Shown piece by piece: positions 33,336 through 43,228 of a DNA stretch of 64,000 nt (its first letter is position 1; the number at the start of each line of letters is the position of its first letter). The position numbers were made by a program, and so were the translations under genes. The notes beneath the pieces are model-generated. The model was not told where the DNA came from and did not search any database. It saw nothing but the letters and a program-made list of their open reading frames with translations. Source of the DNA: Actinomycetospora soli. Its GTDB lineage: Bacteria > Actinomycetota > Actinomycetes > Mycobacteriales > Pseudonocardiaceae. Where the stretch lies: positions 310,001 through 374,000 of the forward strand of contig NZ_JAJNDA010000003.1 in NCBI RefSeq assembly GCF_021026295.1, given 5' to 3'.

Positions 33336-34649
33336 TCAGGCGGGCTGGGGCACCGCGTCCGACCCCGACTCCTCGGTGCGCTCCTCCAGCAGACCCTCCT
33401 GGGCGGCGACGAGCGTCGGCACCGTGATCTGCCCGGCGACGTTCGTGGCGGTCCGCATCATGTCCATGATCGGGTCGATCCCGATGATCACCGCGATGCC
33501 GGCCGCGATCACCGCGGGCGGCATGCCCACGGCGGCCAGGGTCAGCGTGAGCATGGTGAACCAGCCGGTGGTCCCCGCCGTCGCGAGGGCCCCGAAGACG
33601 GCCACCGCGGCGATCACCACGTACTGCCACACCGCGAGCGGCATCCCGGCGAGGTGCGCGATGAAGATGGTGGCGAGCGCCGGGTACACGGCGGCGCAGC
33701 CGTCCATCTTCGTGGTCGAGCCCAGCGGCACCGCGAAGCCCGCGTAGTTGCGCTCGACGCCGAGGTCGATCGCGGCCTGGCGGGAGAAGGGCAGCGAGGC
33801 GCCCGAGGAGCGGGAGACGAAGGCGAACTGCAGGGTCGGCCAGGTCACGCCGAAGAAGCGGCGCGGGCCGATGCCGGCGACGAGGCGCAGCAGCACCGGG
33901 TAGACGACGAACAGCACCAGTGCGCACCCGAGGTAGACGGTGCCGATCAGGCCGAAGAGCGAGCCGACCACGCCGCTGCCGTACGTCGCGAACGCGTTGC
34001 CGATGAGGCCGAGCACGCCGATGGGGGCGAGCACGATGATGCCGCGGATGACGGTCAGGACGATCTCGAAGGCCGACCGCGAGAACGCGACGAACGGCTC
34101 GGCCTTCTCCCCGAGGGCGTAGGCGGCCGCGCCCACGAGCAGCGCCGCCACGACCACCTGGAGGACGTTGTTCTCGGCGAACGCCGCGAGCGGATTGGCC
34201 GGCACGAGATCGGTGAGGAAGGCGCTCCAGGAGCCGGCCGTGCGGCCCTCGACCTTCGCGAGGTCGGCGGGGTCGGCGGTCAGCGACAGACCCTCGCCCG
34301 GGCGGAACACCAGGCCGATCGCGAGGCCGACGACCACGGCGATGAGCGACGTGCCGGCGAACCAGGCGACGGTGCGCCCGCCCAGCCGGGCCGCGGTGCG
34401 GCCGCCGCCGAGGTCCCGGAGGCTGACGATGCCCACGACGATCGCGAGGAACACCAGCGGCGCCACCGTGAACTGCAGCAGGTTCGTGAACACGGTGCCG
34501 ATGGTGTCGAGCGTCGAGGCGAGCCAGTCGGCCCCGGAGACGCGGGCCACGATCCCGAGCAGGGCGCCGAGCACGAGCCCGGCGAGGGTGAGGAGGGCGA
34601 ACACGCGGGGCGCCTTCCAGGCGCGTGCGGCTCGGACGACGAGGGACAA
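33336..34649 (-). CDS. Dicarboxylate/amino acid:cation symporter (DAACS/DctA family)
   Basis: A 437-residue inner-membrane transporter that couples uptake of C4-dicarboxylates or acidic amino acids to Na+ or H+. It has eight or more helices, the serine-rich hairpin FAFVSRSSGASLPFS, and helix 7 signature AVPLGSTTKMDG followed by PTLVAAQEG-type residues near the end. I place the start at TTG 34649, which has AAGGA at good spacing; longer frames run into shadow sequence. Single gene with its own terminator. Confidence 0.9.
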   Translation of the reverse strand: MSLVVRAARAWKAPRVFALLTLAGLVLGALLGIVARVSGADWLASTLDTIGTVFTNLLQFTVAPLVFLAIVVGIVSLRDLGGGRTAARLGGRTVAWFAGTSLIAVVVGLAIGLVFRPGEGLSLTADPADLAKVEGRTAGSWSAFLTDLVPANPLAAFAENNVLQVVVAALLVGAAAYALGEKAEPFVAFSRSAFEIVLTVIRGIIVLAPIGVLGLIGNAFATYGSGVVGSLFGLIGTVYLGCALVLFVVYPVLLRLVAGIGPRRFFGVTWPTLQFAFVSRSSGASLPFSRQAAIDLGVERNYAGFAVPLGSTTKMDGCAAVYPALATIFIAHLAGMPLAVWQYVVIAAVAVFGALATAGTTGWFTMLTLTLAAVGMPPAVIAAGIAVIIGIDPIMDMMRTATNVAGQITVPTLVAAQEGLLEERTEESGSDAVPQPA

Positions 34650-34813
34650 CGGGGTTCCTTTGCGGACGACGGGTCGGGACGGGGTCAGGGGCGACAGCCG
34701 CTGACCACCCGACGGCCCAGGTCGATGACCCGCCGTCGCACCAGGTACGTACCTCTCCCGCGCACGAGCACCACAACGCCCGCGTCGCGCACGGTGTTCC
34801 TGCCGTGTGGCGA

Positions 34814-36067
34814 CTACCTCAGCCCGACGGCCGTGGACGCCGGGACCACCACGAACTGCCGCAGCACGAGGTCGGTGAACACCACCGGGCCGCGCGGGCC
34901 GGGCACGTGGTCGACGTTGATGCCGGTCTCGGGCACGCGGCGCAGCTTGAACCCGTCGAGGAGGCGGGTGGTGGCGTTCCAGAAGGCGCCGGTGCCCGCG
35001 TAGGTGTCGAGGAACGTGCGCGCCGCCGCCTCGTCCGCGGAGACCACGGTGGCCGCCAGCCCCGAGGTCTCGCGGTTGGCGATCGCGGCGGCGTCGGCCG
35101 GTCCGGACGCGGGCGCCACCGTCACCGTCGCCTCGTGCCCGTCGTCGAGGGCCCACTCGTGCCCGAGGGCGTGCTCGTGCGGCGGCAGCGAGGCGGTGAC
35201 CCCGGCGTCGGCGAGCAGCTTGACCAGGATCGGCGTCACCGTGTCCCACTGCGGGGCGTCCACGAGCAGCAGGTTCAGCCGGTTGCACACCCCGAGCCGG
35301 TCGACCGAATCCGTGACGAGCTTCGCCGCCAGGTCGGGATCGGCCGCCCGGTCGACGTAGAGGACCCCGCCACCGTCGGCGTGGGCGAGCGTCCGCACCC
35401 CGTGCTGCGCCGCCTCCAGGCCCAGCGACCGGGTGGTCTCCCCCGAGCCACGGAGGATCACCAGCGGGATCAGGCCCGGGCGGCGCACCAGTTCGACCGC
35501 GCACTCCCGGCTCGCGTCGCCGACCAGCGTCACCGCGTCCGCCGGCAGCCCGGCCGCCGCGAGGGCCGGCCCCACGACGTCCGCCATCAGCGCGCTCGCC
35601 GACGCCAGCGCCGCGCCGCCGGTGCGCAGCACGCCCGCGTTCCGCGACTTGACCAGCTGCGAGGCCACGTCGACCACCACGTTCGGGCGGGCCTCGAAGT
35701 TCGCGCCGATCACCCCGACCGGTCGGCGCCGCTCGATCAGCCGCAGCCCGTCCGGGCGCTCCTCGACCACCGTGTCCCGGGGCGGCACCGGCACGTCGGC
35801 GAGGATGCGCAGCGACTCGGCCATCGTCGCCAGCCGCCCCTCGTCGAGGCGCAGCCGGTCGAGCAGGGCGCCCGTCATCCCGGCGTCCTGCGCGGCGGCG
35901 AGGTCGGCGGCGTTCGCGACGGCGAGCGTGGGGGCCTTCGACACGAGCAGGTCGGCCATCCCCCGCAGCGCGGTGGCGATCTGCGCGTCGTCCGCGGCCG
36001 CCATCGCCGGTGCGGCGGCGGCCGCGCGCTCGCCGCAGTCGGTCACGATGTCGGCGGGAGTGCTCAT
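34814..36067 (-). CDS. proA: Gamma-glutamyl phosphate reductase
   Basis: A 417-residue NADPH-dependent enzyme of proline synthesis that reduces glutamyl-5-phosphate to the semialdehyde. It is a member of the aldehyde dehydrogenase superfamily with the catalytic Cys in DSVDRLGVCNRLN and the glycine-rich RRPVGVIGANFEARPN. ATG start. It follows proB after a 128-base gap holding two palindromes, so expression may be partly separate from the obg-proB operon. Confidence 0.95.
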   Translation of the reverse strand: MSTPADIVTDCGERAAAAAPAMAAADDAQIATALRGMADLLVSKAPTLAVANAADLAAAQDAGMTGALLDRLRLDEGRLATMAESLRILADVPVPPRDTVVEERPDGLRLIERRRPVGVIGANFEARPNVVVDVASQLVKSRNAGVLRTGGAALASASALMADVVGPALAAAGLPADAVTLVGDASRECAVELVRRPGLIPLVILRGSGETTRSLGLEAAQHGVRTLAHADGGGVLYVDRAADPDLAAKLVTDSVDRLGVCNRLNLLLVDAPQWDTVTPILVKLLADAGVTASLPPHEHALGHEWALDDGHEATVTVAPASGPADAAAIANRETSGLAATVVSADEAAARTFLDTYAGTGAFWNATTRLLDGFKLRRVPETGINVDHVPGPRGPVVFTDLVLRQFVVVPASTAVGLR

Positions 36068-36128
36068 CGGCCCAGTATGCCGATCTCGGCACGGCGGTTT
36101 CCCGACGGCGGGTCGGGTCGGGTGGGGC

Positions 36129-36151
36129 GTCAGCCGTGGGCCACGGCTGAC
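36129..36151. repeat. 23-base palindromic repeat, copy 2 (perfect)
   Basis: GTCAGCCGTGG and CCACGGCTGAC are perfect 11-base arms around one G. It is in the proB-proA gap and is followed 7 bases later by copy 3. Confidence 0.7.
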
Positions 36152-36158
36152 ACCTGAC

Positions 36159-36181
36159 GTCAGCCGTGTGCCACCGCTGAC
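36159..36181. repeat. 23-base palindromic repeat, copy 3
   Basis: Begins GTCAGCCGTG and ends CCACCGCTGAC, differing at two positions from the perfect copy 2. Tandem with it in the proB-proA gap. Confidence 0.65.
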
Positions 36182-36195
36182 ATCCCGGGCCGCCC

Positions 36196-37368
36196 CTAGA
36201 CCTGCGCCGCCGACTCCGGCACGTCCCGGCGCCCGACCGGCACCAGGTCGTCGGCGTGCACGACCTCGCGGCGGTGCTCCGGCGCCAGGTCGCGGGTCTT
36301 GCGACCGACGAGCTCCGGCATCTCCTCGGAGTCGAACGCCACGACCCCGCGGGCGACCGTCTCGCCCCGGGGCCCGACGAGGTCGACCACGTCCCCGGCC
36401 TCGAAGTCGCCGTCCGACCCGGTGATGCCCGCCGCGAGCAGGGAGCGCCGCCGCGCGGCCGGCCCGGACGTGATGGCCTGCACCGCCCCGTCGTCGAGAT
36501 GCAGGCGCCCGTGCGAACCGGCCATGTGCCGCAGCCAGAAGCGGCGCGCGGACAGGCGCGGCCCGGTGGGGGCGAACACGGTGCCGACGTCGCCCGGCCC
36601 GAGGGCCGCGGCGGCGTGCGCGGCGCCCGCGACGAGGACCGGCACCCCGGCGCCGGAGGCGAGGTCGGCCGCCGCGAGCTTGGAGGCCATCCCGCCCGTG
36701 CCGACCGACGAGGCGCCCGGCTTCGCGACCCGCACCGCGGCGAGGTCGGCCATCCCGTGCACCTCGTCGATCATCACCGCGCCCGGGACGCGCGGGTCGT
36801 CGTCGTAGACGCCCTCGACGTCGGAGAGCAGTACGAGCGCGTCCGCCCCGACGATGTGCGCGACGAGCGCGGCGAGCCGGTCGTTGTCGCCGAACCGGAT
36901 CTCGTCGGTGGCCACGGTGTCGTTCTCGTTGACCACCGGGACCACGCCGAGCCCGAGCAGCCGCTCGAACGTCCGCTGCGCGTTCCGGTACGGCGCGCGG
37001 CGGACCACGTCGTGGCTGGTCAGCAGGACCTGGCCGACCACCCGCTCGTGGCGCGCGAAGGCGTCCGCGTAGGCCCGGGTGAGGTGGAGCTGGCCGACCG
37101 AGGCGGCCGCCTGCTGGGTGGCGAGGTCACGGGGACGGCGGGCGAGCCCGAGCGGCGACAGCCCGGCCGCGATCGCGCCGGAGGACACGAGGATCACCTG
37201 GGTCCCGGTCGCCGCCCGCTCCGCGACCGCGTCGACGAGCGCGTCGAGCCGCGAGACGTCGAGCCCGCCGGAGACGCTGGTCAGCGACGACGAGCCGACC
37301 TTGACGACCAGCCGCCGCGCCTCCTGCACCACGGCGCGGGCGGAGCCGTTCCCCGTCGCTCCGCTCAC
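36196..37368 (-). CDS. proB: Glutamate 5-kinase
   Basis: A 390-residue enzyme that phosphorylates glutamate for proline synthesis. It has an amino-acid-kinase domain ([36 protein letters not shown] ... [25 protein letters not shown]) and a C-terminal PUA domain (about residues 285-370), so it is the full-length form. The GTG start overlaps the obg stop (GTGA), so it is translationally coupled to obg. Confidence 0.95.
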   Translation of the reverse strand: MSGATGNGSARAVVQEARRLVVKVGSSSLTSVSGGLDVSRLDALVDAVAERAATGTQVILVSSGAIAAGLSPLGLARRPRDLATQQAAASVGQLHLTRAYADAFARHERVVGQVLLTSHDVVRRAPYRNAQRTFERLLGLGVVPVVNENDTVATDEIRFGDNDRLAALVAHIVGADALVLLSDVEGVYDDDPRVPGAVMIDEVHGMADLAAVRVAKPGASSVGTGGMASKLAAADLASGAGVPVLVAGAAHAAAALGPGDVGTVFAPTGPRLSARRFWLRHMAGSHGRLHLDDGAVQAITSGPAARRRSLLAAGITGSDGDFEAGDVVDLVGPRGETVARGVVAFDSEEMPELVGRKTRDLAPEHRREVVHADDLVPVGRRDVPESAAQV

Positions 37369-38891
37369 TCCTCGTCCCACCCGTAGGAGTCTCCGCCGTC
37401 GGCCCACGACGCGACGCCGAGTTCGGTGTCGTCCCGGTGCCGGCGGCGCTCCGACCGGGCGGCCTTGCGCTCGGCCGCCGACGACCGCTCGGCCCGGCCG
37501 ACGTTGTCCAGGCGCGCGTCGGTCCCGCGGTTGCCGGACTGCACCGGACCGCCGAGCGCCGCCACCCCGGCCGGTGTGGACGGCTCCCAGTCGAAGGTGT
37601 GCACCCCGATGGTGACCATGTCCCCCGCCGAGGCGCCGGCCTCCGCGAGGGCCTCCTCCACGCCCAGCTTGGCGAGCCGGTCCGCGAGGTAGCCGACGGC
37701 CTCGTCGTTGGCGAAGTCGGTCTGGCGCACCCAGCGCTCGGGCTTCTCGCCGCGCACCAGCCACGCCGGCCCCTCCACGGGGTCGACGGAGGTGTCGGCG
37801 ACGACGGTGAATCCGGCGTCGTCGACCGCCTTCGGGCGCAGCACCACACGCGGCGGGACGGTGACGAGCGCGGTCCGGCGCGCCTCCTCGACGGCCCCCG
37901 CCATGAGGAAGGTGAGCTCCCGCAGGCCGGTGTGCGCGGCGGTCGAGATCTCGACGACGGGCCAGCCGAACGCCTCGACGTCCGGCCGCACCAGCTCGGC
38001 GAGGTCCGCCGCGTCGGGCACGTCCATCTTGTTCAGTGCGACGATCCGCGGCCGCTCCGAGAGGTCGGTGCCCAGCGCCGGGGTGTACGCGGCGAGCTCG
38101 GCCTCGAGCGCGCGGATGTCGGACACCGGGTCCCGGTCGGTCTCGAAGGTCGCGCAGTCGACGACGTGCACGAGCACCGAGCACCGCTCGATGTGCCGCA
38201 GGAAGTCCAGGCCGAGGCCCTTGCCGCCGGAGGCGCCGGGGATGAGGCCCGGCACGTCCGCGACGGTGAAGGTGGTGTCCCCGGCGCTGACGACGCCGAG
38301 GTGGGGCGTCAGCGTGGTGAACGGGTAGTCGGCGATCTTGGGCCGGGCGGCGGACAGCGCGGAGACCAGCGACGACTTGCCGGCGCTCGGGAAGCCCAGC
38401 AGCCCGACGTCGGCCATCGACCGCAGCTCGAGCACGAGGTCGCGGGAGTCCCCGGGCTCGCCGAGCAGCGCGAACCCGGGCGCCTTGCGGGTCGGGCCGG
38501 CGAGCGCGGCGTTGCCCAGGCCTCCACGGCCGCCCGCCACGGCCACGAAGCGCATGCCGGGGACGTTGAGGTCGCCCAGCACCTCACCGTCGGGCGACAT
38601 CACGACGGTGCCCTCGGGCACGGCGAGCTCGACGTCCTCGGCGTTCGCGCCGTTGCGGAACGCGCCCATGCCGGGACGGCCGTTGCCGGCGACGGCGTGC
38701 GGCCGGTGGTGGAAGTCCAGGAGCGTGTGCACCCCCGGGTCCGCGACCAGCACGACGTCGCCGCCGCGCCCGCCGTTGCCCCCGTCCGGGCCGCCGAGCG
38801 GGACGAACTTCTCGCGGCGGATCGAGGCGCAGCCGTGCCCACCGGAACCGGCGGTCACGTGGAGCGTCACGCGGTCGACGAAACGAGCCAT
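37365..38891 (-). CDS. obg: GTPase Obg/CgtA
   Basis: A 508-residue ribosome-associated GTPase linked to 50S maturation and stress. The N-terminal Gly-rich Obg fold runs over residues 1-158. The G domain has GFPSAGKSS, the switch region [17 protein letters not shown] and NKMD. A C-terminal OCT domain follows, then a charged tail typical of actinobacteria. ATG 38891 gives [12 protein letters not shown], the family start. A hairpin between rpmA and obg may lower readthrough from the ribosomal-protein genes. Confidence 0.96.
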   Translation of the reverse strand: MARFVDRVTLHVTAGSGGHGCASIRREKFVPLGGPDGGNGGRGGDVVLVADPGVHTLLDFHHRPHAVAGNGRPGMGAFRNGANAEDVELAVPEGTVVMSPDGEVLGDLNVPGMRFVAVAGGRGGLGNAALAGPTRKAPGFALLGEPGDSRDLVLELRSMADVGLLGFPSAGKSSLVSALSAARPKIADYPFTTLTPHLGVVSAGDTTFTVADVPGLIPGASGGKGLGLDFLRHIERCSVLVHVVDCATFETDRDPVSDIRALEAELAAYTPALGTDLSERPRIVALNKMDVPDAADLAELVRPDVEAFGWPVVEISTAAHTGLRELTFLMAGAVEEARRTALVTVPPRVVLRPKAVDDAGFTVVADTSVDPVEGPAWLVRGEKPERWVRQTDFANDEAVGYLADRLAKLGVEEALAEAGASAGDMVTIGVHTFDWEPSTPAGVAALGGPVQSGNRGTDARLDNVGRAERSSAAERKAARSERRRHRDDTELGVASWADGGDSYGWDEE

Positions 38892-38914
38892 GATGCCTTC
38901 CTGACACAGACGAA

Positions 38915-38941
38915 GGGGCGGACCCGATTCGGGCCCGCCCC
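38915..38941 (-). terminator. Hairpin between rpmA and obg
   Basis: A 12-bp stem with one G-U pair, GGGGCGGGCCCG and CGGGTCCGCCCC on the minus strand, loop of 3, followed by TTCGTCT. It probably acts as a partial terminator or attenuator. Confidence 0.65.
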
Positions 38942-38970
38942 TCGCCTGGTGTGCTGCTGCTGGAAGAGGC

Positions 38971-39228
38971 TCAGGCCTCGACCGGCACGATGTTGACGTT
39001 CTTGCGCCCACCCTTGGTGCCGAAGGTGACGGCGCCCGGGATCAGGGCGAACAGCGTGTCGTCCCCGCCGCGGCCGACGCCGACGCCGGGGTGGAACTTG
39101 GTGCCGCGCTGGCGGACGAGGATCTCGCCGGCCTTGACGACCTGGCCGCCGAAGCGCTTGACCCCGAGCCGCTGGGCGTTGGAGTCGCGACCGTTGCGGG
39201 AGCTGGATGCACCCTTCTTGTGAGCCAT
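38971..39228 (-). CDS. rpmA: 50S ribosomal protein L27
   Basis: An 85-residue large-subunit protein whose N-terminal tail reaches the peptidyl-transferase centre. Begins [25 protein letters not shown] with no N-terminal cleavage extension like that of Firmicutes. It follows rplU by 13 bases in the usual rplU-rpmA-obg operon. Confidence 0.97.
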   Translation of the reverse strand: MAHKKGASSSRNGRDSNAQRLGVKRFGGQVVKAGEILVRQRGTKFHPGVGVGRGGDDTLFALIPGAVTFGTKGGRKNVNIVPVEA

Positions 39229-39241
39229 GTGTTCCGCTCCC

Positions 39242-39541
39242 CTACTTCGAGATGCCGGTGATCTCGACCTGGCTGTAGCGCTGACGGTGGCCGACGCGCC
39301 GCTTGTAGCCGGTCTTGTTCTTGTACTTCATGATCTTGATCTTCGGGCCCTTGACCTCACCGCGGACGGTGCCGGTGATCGACACCTTCGCCAGGTCGTC
39401 GGCCGAGGACAGGACGGTCGAACCGTCGACGACGAGCACGGGCTGCAGGTCGACCGAGTCGCCGTCCAGCAGCTCCACGTCGAGGACGTCGCCGACCGCG
39501 ACCTTGTACTGCTTGCCGCCGGTCTTCACGATCGCGTACAT
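39242..39541 (-). CDS. rplU: 50S ribosomal protein L21
   Basis: A 99-residue protein that binds 23S rRNA. Starts [18 protein letters not shown] and ends with [21 protein letters not shown] 39541 is the family start. A leader of about 100 bases is likely, since GGTATCGT (minus strand near 39655-39648) looks like its -10 region just past the Rne/Rng ribonuclease terminator. Confidence 0.97.
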   Translation of the reverse strand: MYAIVKTGGKQYKVAVGDVLDVELLDGDSVDLQPVLVVDGSTVLSSADDLAKVSITGTVRGEVKGPKIKIMKYKNKTGYKRRVGHRQRYSQVEITGISK

Positions 39542-39661
39542 CTCGGACGCAGGCTCCTGTCGTACTGGACGTTCTGTCTGGGTCGGGAGGCCCGCCCTCC
39601 GGGGCGCCTCACCGTGTGCCGACGTGGTCCACCCCGGCACTGCTCGCTCCACGATACCCGC

Positions 39662-39699
39662 CCGGTCCGGCTCCCCCGTGGTCGGGGTCGCCGGACCGG
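39662..39699 (-). terminator. Terminator of the Rne/Rng ribonuclease gene
   Basis: CCGGTCCGGC (39662-39671) and GCCGGACCGG (39690-39699) form a perfect 10-bp stem that opens into a further GC-rich hairpin, 10 bases past the stop. Confidence 0.7.
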
Positions 39700-39709
39700 C
39701 CTCGTGGGA

Positions 39710-42700
39710 TCAGTTCCCGCCGACCGCCACGGGCGGCCCCGCGGGACGGGACGCGCCCCGCCGCCGCTGCCGCTTCGGGGCGGGCTCCGCGTTCCCGACG
39801 GCGGGTGCGGTCCCGTCGGGACCGCCGGCGGCGGCCTCGTCGGACTCGATCGACGCCACCGAGACGGTGGACGCCGACGACGTGGAGGCGTCGGCCTCCG
39901 CCGCCGCGGGCCGCGGCGGCGCCATGGCCCCGATCCGGCCGGTGATGAACGGCTCCTCCGGCTGGTCGGGCTCCTCCGACGCCGGGCCGGCGGCCACGAC
40001 GGGCCCGACGGGCCCGGCGGGCTCGGCCGGCTCCACGGGCTCCCCGGAGCGCTCCGAGTCCCCGGCAGCGGCCTCGCCGGCCGGTTCCGGGGTGCCCGTC
40101 GACTCCTCGGCGAGGTCGGCCTCGAGCGCGACCTCCGGCTCCTCGGCCACGTCCTCGGTCGCCGCCGACGACGCCACGGTCACGCCGCCCGTGTCGGTCG
40201 TGTCGCCCGCGGTCCCGTCGGTCGCCGCCGACTCCTCGGCCAGGTCGGCCTCCAGGGCGACCTCGGGGGCGTCCGCGTCCTCGGCGGTCGCCTCCGCGTC
40301 CGGCGTCACCGCCGTGGTGGTCCCGGTGGTCTCCTCGACGGACCCGGTGGACTCCTCGGCGAGCTCGGCCTCGAGCTCCACCTCGGGCTCCTCCGCGTCG
40401 TCCGCCGCGGACGAGCGGCGGGCCGCCACGTCGGCGGGGCTCGGCACCGGGCCCTCGTGGCCGTTCGCGCTCGCGACGACGGTGTTCGGCGTCCCGCCCT
40501 CGGACGAGGCGCCGCGGCGACCCCGTCCCCGGCGGCGACCCGAGCCCGACCCGTTCGAGCCGTTCGCCCCGGCGGACCCGTTCGAGGTCCCGGCCTCGGG
40601 CGCCGGCGCCGCGGCGGCCTTCGTGGACTCGTGGGTGTGGCCGGTGCCGCTCACACCCGTGACCGGCTCGGTCTGCACGATCACACCGCGGCCCTTGCAG
40701 TGCTCGCAGACCGTGGAGAACTCGTCGAGCAGGCCCTGACCGACGCGCTTGCGGGTCATCTGCACCAGGCCGAGGGAGGTGACCTCGGCGACCTGGTGGC
40801 GGGTGCGGTCGCGGCCCAGGCACTCGGTGAGCCGGCGCAGCACCAGGTCGCGGTTCGACTCCAGGACCATGTCGATGAAGTCGATGACGATCATGCCGCC
40901 GATGTCGCGCAGCCGGAGCTGGCGCACGACCTCCTCGGCGGCCTCGAGGTTGTTGCGGGTCACCGTCTCCTCGAGGTTGCCCCCGGAGCCGGTGAACTTG
41001 CCGGTGTTGACGTCGACCACCGTCATGGCCTCGGTGCGGTCGATCACCAGCGTGCCGCCCGAGGGCAGCCAGACCTTGCGGTCGAGGGCCTTCATCAGCT
41101 GCTCGTCGATCCGGTAGGCGCTGAACACGTCCTCGGGTCCGATGTGGCGCGACAGGCGCGGCACCAGCTCGGGGGCGACGTGCGAGATGTAGCCCTCGAG
41201 GGTCTCCCAGGCCTGCTCGCCCGAGATGACCAGCGAGGAGAAGTCCTCGTTGAACATGTCGCGCACGACCCGGATCAGCAGGTCGGGCTCCTCGTGCACG
41301 AGCGAGGGCGCCTTCGGGCCGGACTTCTTGCCGTTCTTGCCCTTGCCCTCGGCCGCCTCCCGGCCGGTCTGCTCGATGACCTCCCACTGCGCCGCCAGGC
41401 GACGCACGTCGGCCTCGAGCTCGGCCTCCTCGATGCCCTCCGCGGCCGTGCGGATGATGACCCCGGCCTCGTCGGGGACGATCCGCTTGAGGATCTCCTT
41501 GAGGCGCTTGCGCTCCGGCTCGGGCAGCTTGCGGCTGATGCCGGTGGCGCCGCCGCCGGGGACGTAGACGAGGAAGCGGCCGGGCAGGCTGATCTGCGTC
41601 GTGAGGCGCGCGCCCTTGTGGCCGACCGGGTCCTTGGTCACCTGGACCAGCACCGCGTCGCCCGAGGAGAGGGCGTGCTCGATCTTGCGCTGCTTGCCGT
41701 CGAGCCCGGCGGCGTCCCAGTTGACCTCGCCCGCGTAGAGCACCGCGTTGCGCCCGCGGCCGATGTCGACGAACGCCGCCTCCATCGAGGGCAGCACGTT
41801 CTGCACGCGGCCGAGGTAGACGTTGCCGACCATCGAGTTCTGGCCGCTGCCCGCGACGAAGTGCTCGACGAGCACGCCGTCCTCGAGGACGCCGATCTGG
41901 TTCCGGTCGGCCTGCTGGCGCACGACCATGGTCCGCTCGACGGCCTCGCGACGGGCCAGGAACTCCGATTCCGAGAGGATCGAGGGGCGACGCCGCCCGG
42001 CCTCGCGGCCGTCGCGACGACGCTGCCGCTTGGCCTCGAGGCGGGTGGAGCCCTTGACGCCCTTGACCTCGTCGTCGCTGGAGCGGCGCGGCTCCTTGTC
42101 GGCCTTGTCGGCCTTGTCCGCCTTCTCCGCCTTCTCGCGGACGTGGGTGACGGTGTTCGGCGGGTCGTCGTTCGACGATGCGGCGTCCGACGAGTCGTCC
42201 GACCCGCGGCGGCGACGCCGACGACGACGGCGCGAGGAGCCCGACTCCGAGGAGTCGTCGGACGAGGTGTCGCCCTGGTCCTCGGCGTCGTCGGAGTCCT
42301 GGTCGTCGGTGTCCTCGCCGTCCTCGGAGTCCTCGGACTCGTCGGTCGCGTCGTCGTCGCCGTTCGCCTCGTCGCCACCCCGCCCGCGGCCACGACCACG
42401 GCGGCCGCGACGACGGCGGCGGCGCCCGGAGTCGTCGTCGGACTCGGAGTCGGTGCCGTCGGCGGCCGGGCCGGACCCGGTGGAGGTGTCCTCGTCGGTC
42501 GACTCGTCGGGCGTCGCGCGGTCCTCGCCCGGCTCGCCCTGACCCGGCGTCACGACCCCGGCGGACCGGCTGCCACGGCGCCGGCGACGGCCGCCGCCGG
42601 ACTCGGCCTCGTCGGTGTCGCCGCCGCCCCGGGCGGGGGTGGCCGCGTCGGGCGCGAGGAAGAGCGCCGCCGGGGCCGCGGGGGCGGCCGTGATCGCCCC

Positions 42701-43093
42701 GGTGACCCGCGGCTCGGCGTCCGCCGCCGGGTCGTCGAGGGTCAGGTCGGCGGGGATGTCGGGGAGCGTCTCCGGCTGGACCGTGGCCTCGGAGGCCTCG
42801 GCGGCGTCCGCCACGGCCTCGGCGGGCGGCGGCTCGCTGGGGAAGAAGTACTCGACGACCTGGGAGACGGTCGCGCGGTCGACGCTGGACTGGGCGCTGC
42901 GCGCGGCGACCTCGAGCCGGGCGAGCAGCGCGAGCACCTCACGGCTCGACGAGCCGACCAGCCGCGCGAGGGCGTGGACCCGCAGCTTCTCGGGGAGCGC
43001 GGCGAGCGCCGCCTCGTCGGGTCGACCCGGACTGCCCGACGCGGTGTCGGCGGGCTGTGATGACGCCTCGGGGTGTGCGTCGTTCTCGGACAT
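39710..43093 (-). CDS. rne: Rne/Rng family ribonuclease (RNase E/G)
   Basis: A 1127-residue endoribonuclease that starts mRNA decay and rRNA processing. The catalytic core is in the middle: S1-like RNA-binding region near residues 395-470, the DNase I-like metal site (VVDVNTGKFTG, VIDFIDM) and the Zn-link motif CEHCKGRG near 797. Both flanks are long and disordered: an N-terminal arm with Arg-rich and Asp/Ser-rich blocks, as in mycobacterial RNase E, and a C-terminal arm with three copies of a PEVxLEAxLAEES motif. ATG 43093 has AAGGAG upstream. Confidence 0.93.
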   Translation of the reverse strand: MSENDAHPEASSQPADTASGSPGRPDEAALAALPEKLRVHALARLVGSSSREVLALLARLEVAARSAQSSVDRATVSQVVEYFFPSEPPPAEAVADAAEASEATVQPETLPDIPADLTLDDPAADAEPRVTGAITAAPAAPAALFLAPDAATPARGGGDTDEAESGGGRRRRRGSRSAGVVTPGQGEPGEDRATPDESTDEDTSTGSGPAADGTDSESDDDSGRRRRRRGRRGRGRGRGGDEANGDDDATDESEDSEDGEDTDDQDSDDAEDQGDTSSDDSSESGSSRRRRRRRRRGSDDSSDAASSNDDPPNTVTHVREKAEKADKADKADKEPRRSSDDEVKGVKGSTRLEAKRQRRRDGREAGRRRPSILSESEFLARREAVERTMVVRQQADRNQIGVLEDGVLVEHFVAGSGQNSMVGNVYLGRVQNVLPSMEAAFVDIGRGRNAVLYAGEVNWDAAGLDGKQRKIEHALSSGDAVLVQVTKDPVGHKGARLTTQISLPGRFLVYVPGGGATGISRKLPEPERKRLKEILKRIVPDEAGVIIRTAAEGIEEAELEADVRRLAAQWEVIEQTGREAAEGKGKNGKKSGPKAPSLVHEEPDLLIRVVRDMFNEDFSSLVISGEQAWETLEGYISHVAPELVPRLSRHIGPEDVFSAYRIDEQLMKALDRKVWLPSGGTLVIDRTEAMTVVDVNTGKFTGSGGNLEETVTRNNLEAAEEVVRQLRLRDIGGMIVIDFIDMVLESNRDLVLRRLTECLGRDRTRHQVAEVTSLGLVQMTRKRVGQGLLDEFSTVCEHCKGRGVIVQTEPVTGVSGTGHTHESTKAAAAPAPEAGTSNGSAGANGSNGSGSGRRRGRGRRGASSEGGTPNTVVASANGHEGPVPSPADVAARRSSAADDAEEPEVELEAELAEESTGSVEETTGTTTAVTPDAEATAEDADAPEVALEADLAEESAATDGTAGDTTDTGGVTVASSAATEDVAEEPEVALEADLAEESTGTPEPAGEAAAGDSERSGEPVEPAEPAGPVGPVVAAGPASEEPDQPEEPFITGRIGAMAPPRPAAAEADASTSSASTVSVASIESDEAAAGGPDGTAPAVGNAEPAPKRQRRRGASRPAGPPVAVGGN

Positions 43094-43228
43094 GCAACTC
43101 CTTCGGCCCCCGGGCGCGACCTCGCGGTCGCGGCCACACGAGGGCATCGCGTGGTCTCGCCTGGCGGCGGCCGTCCGACGGACGGGCGACCCCCGGGAAT
43201 CTCCGGGACGTGTCCACCCGGGACGGGG

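Noticed and set aside
39542-39661. A ribosomal-protein leader (L21-type autoregulatory RNA)
   Set aside because: A leader of about 100 bases is likely, but I could not match a known leader structure, so I do not claim one.
42060-42420. Short repeated triplets that look like a microsatellite
   Set aside because: They encode the Asp/Ser/Arg-rich disordered arm of the Rne/Rng ribonuclease and follow codon use; not a CRISPR array or phase-variable tract.
39227-43060. A 1277-codon plus-strand frame antisense to the Rne/Rng ribonuclease gene
   Set aside because: The sequence is a mirror of the low-complexity RNase E/G arms; it has no recognisable domain and no ribosome site.
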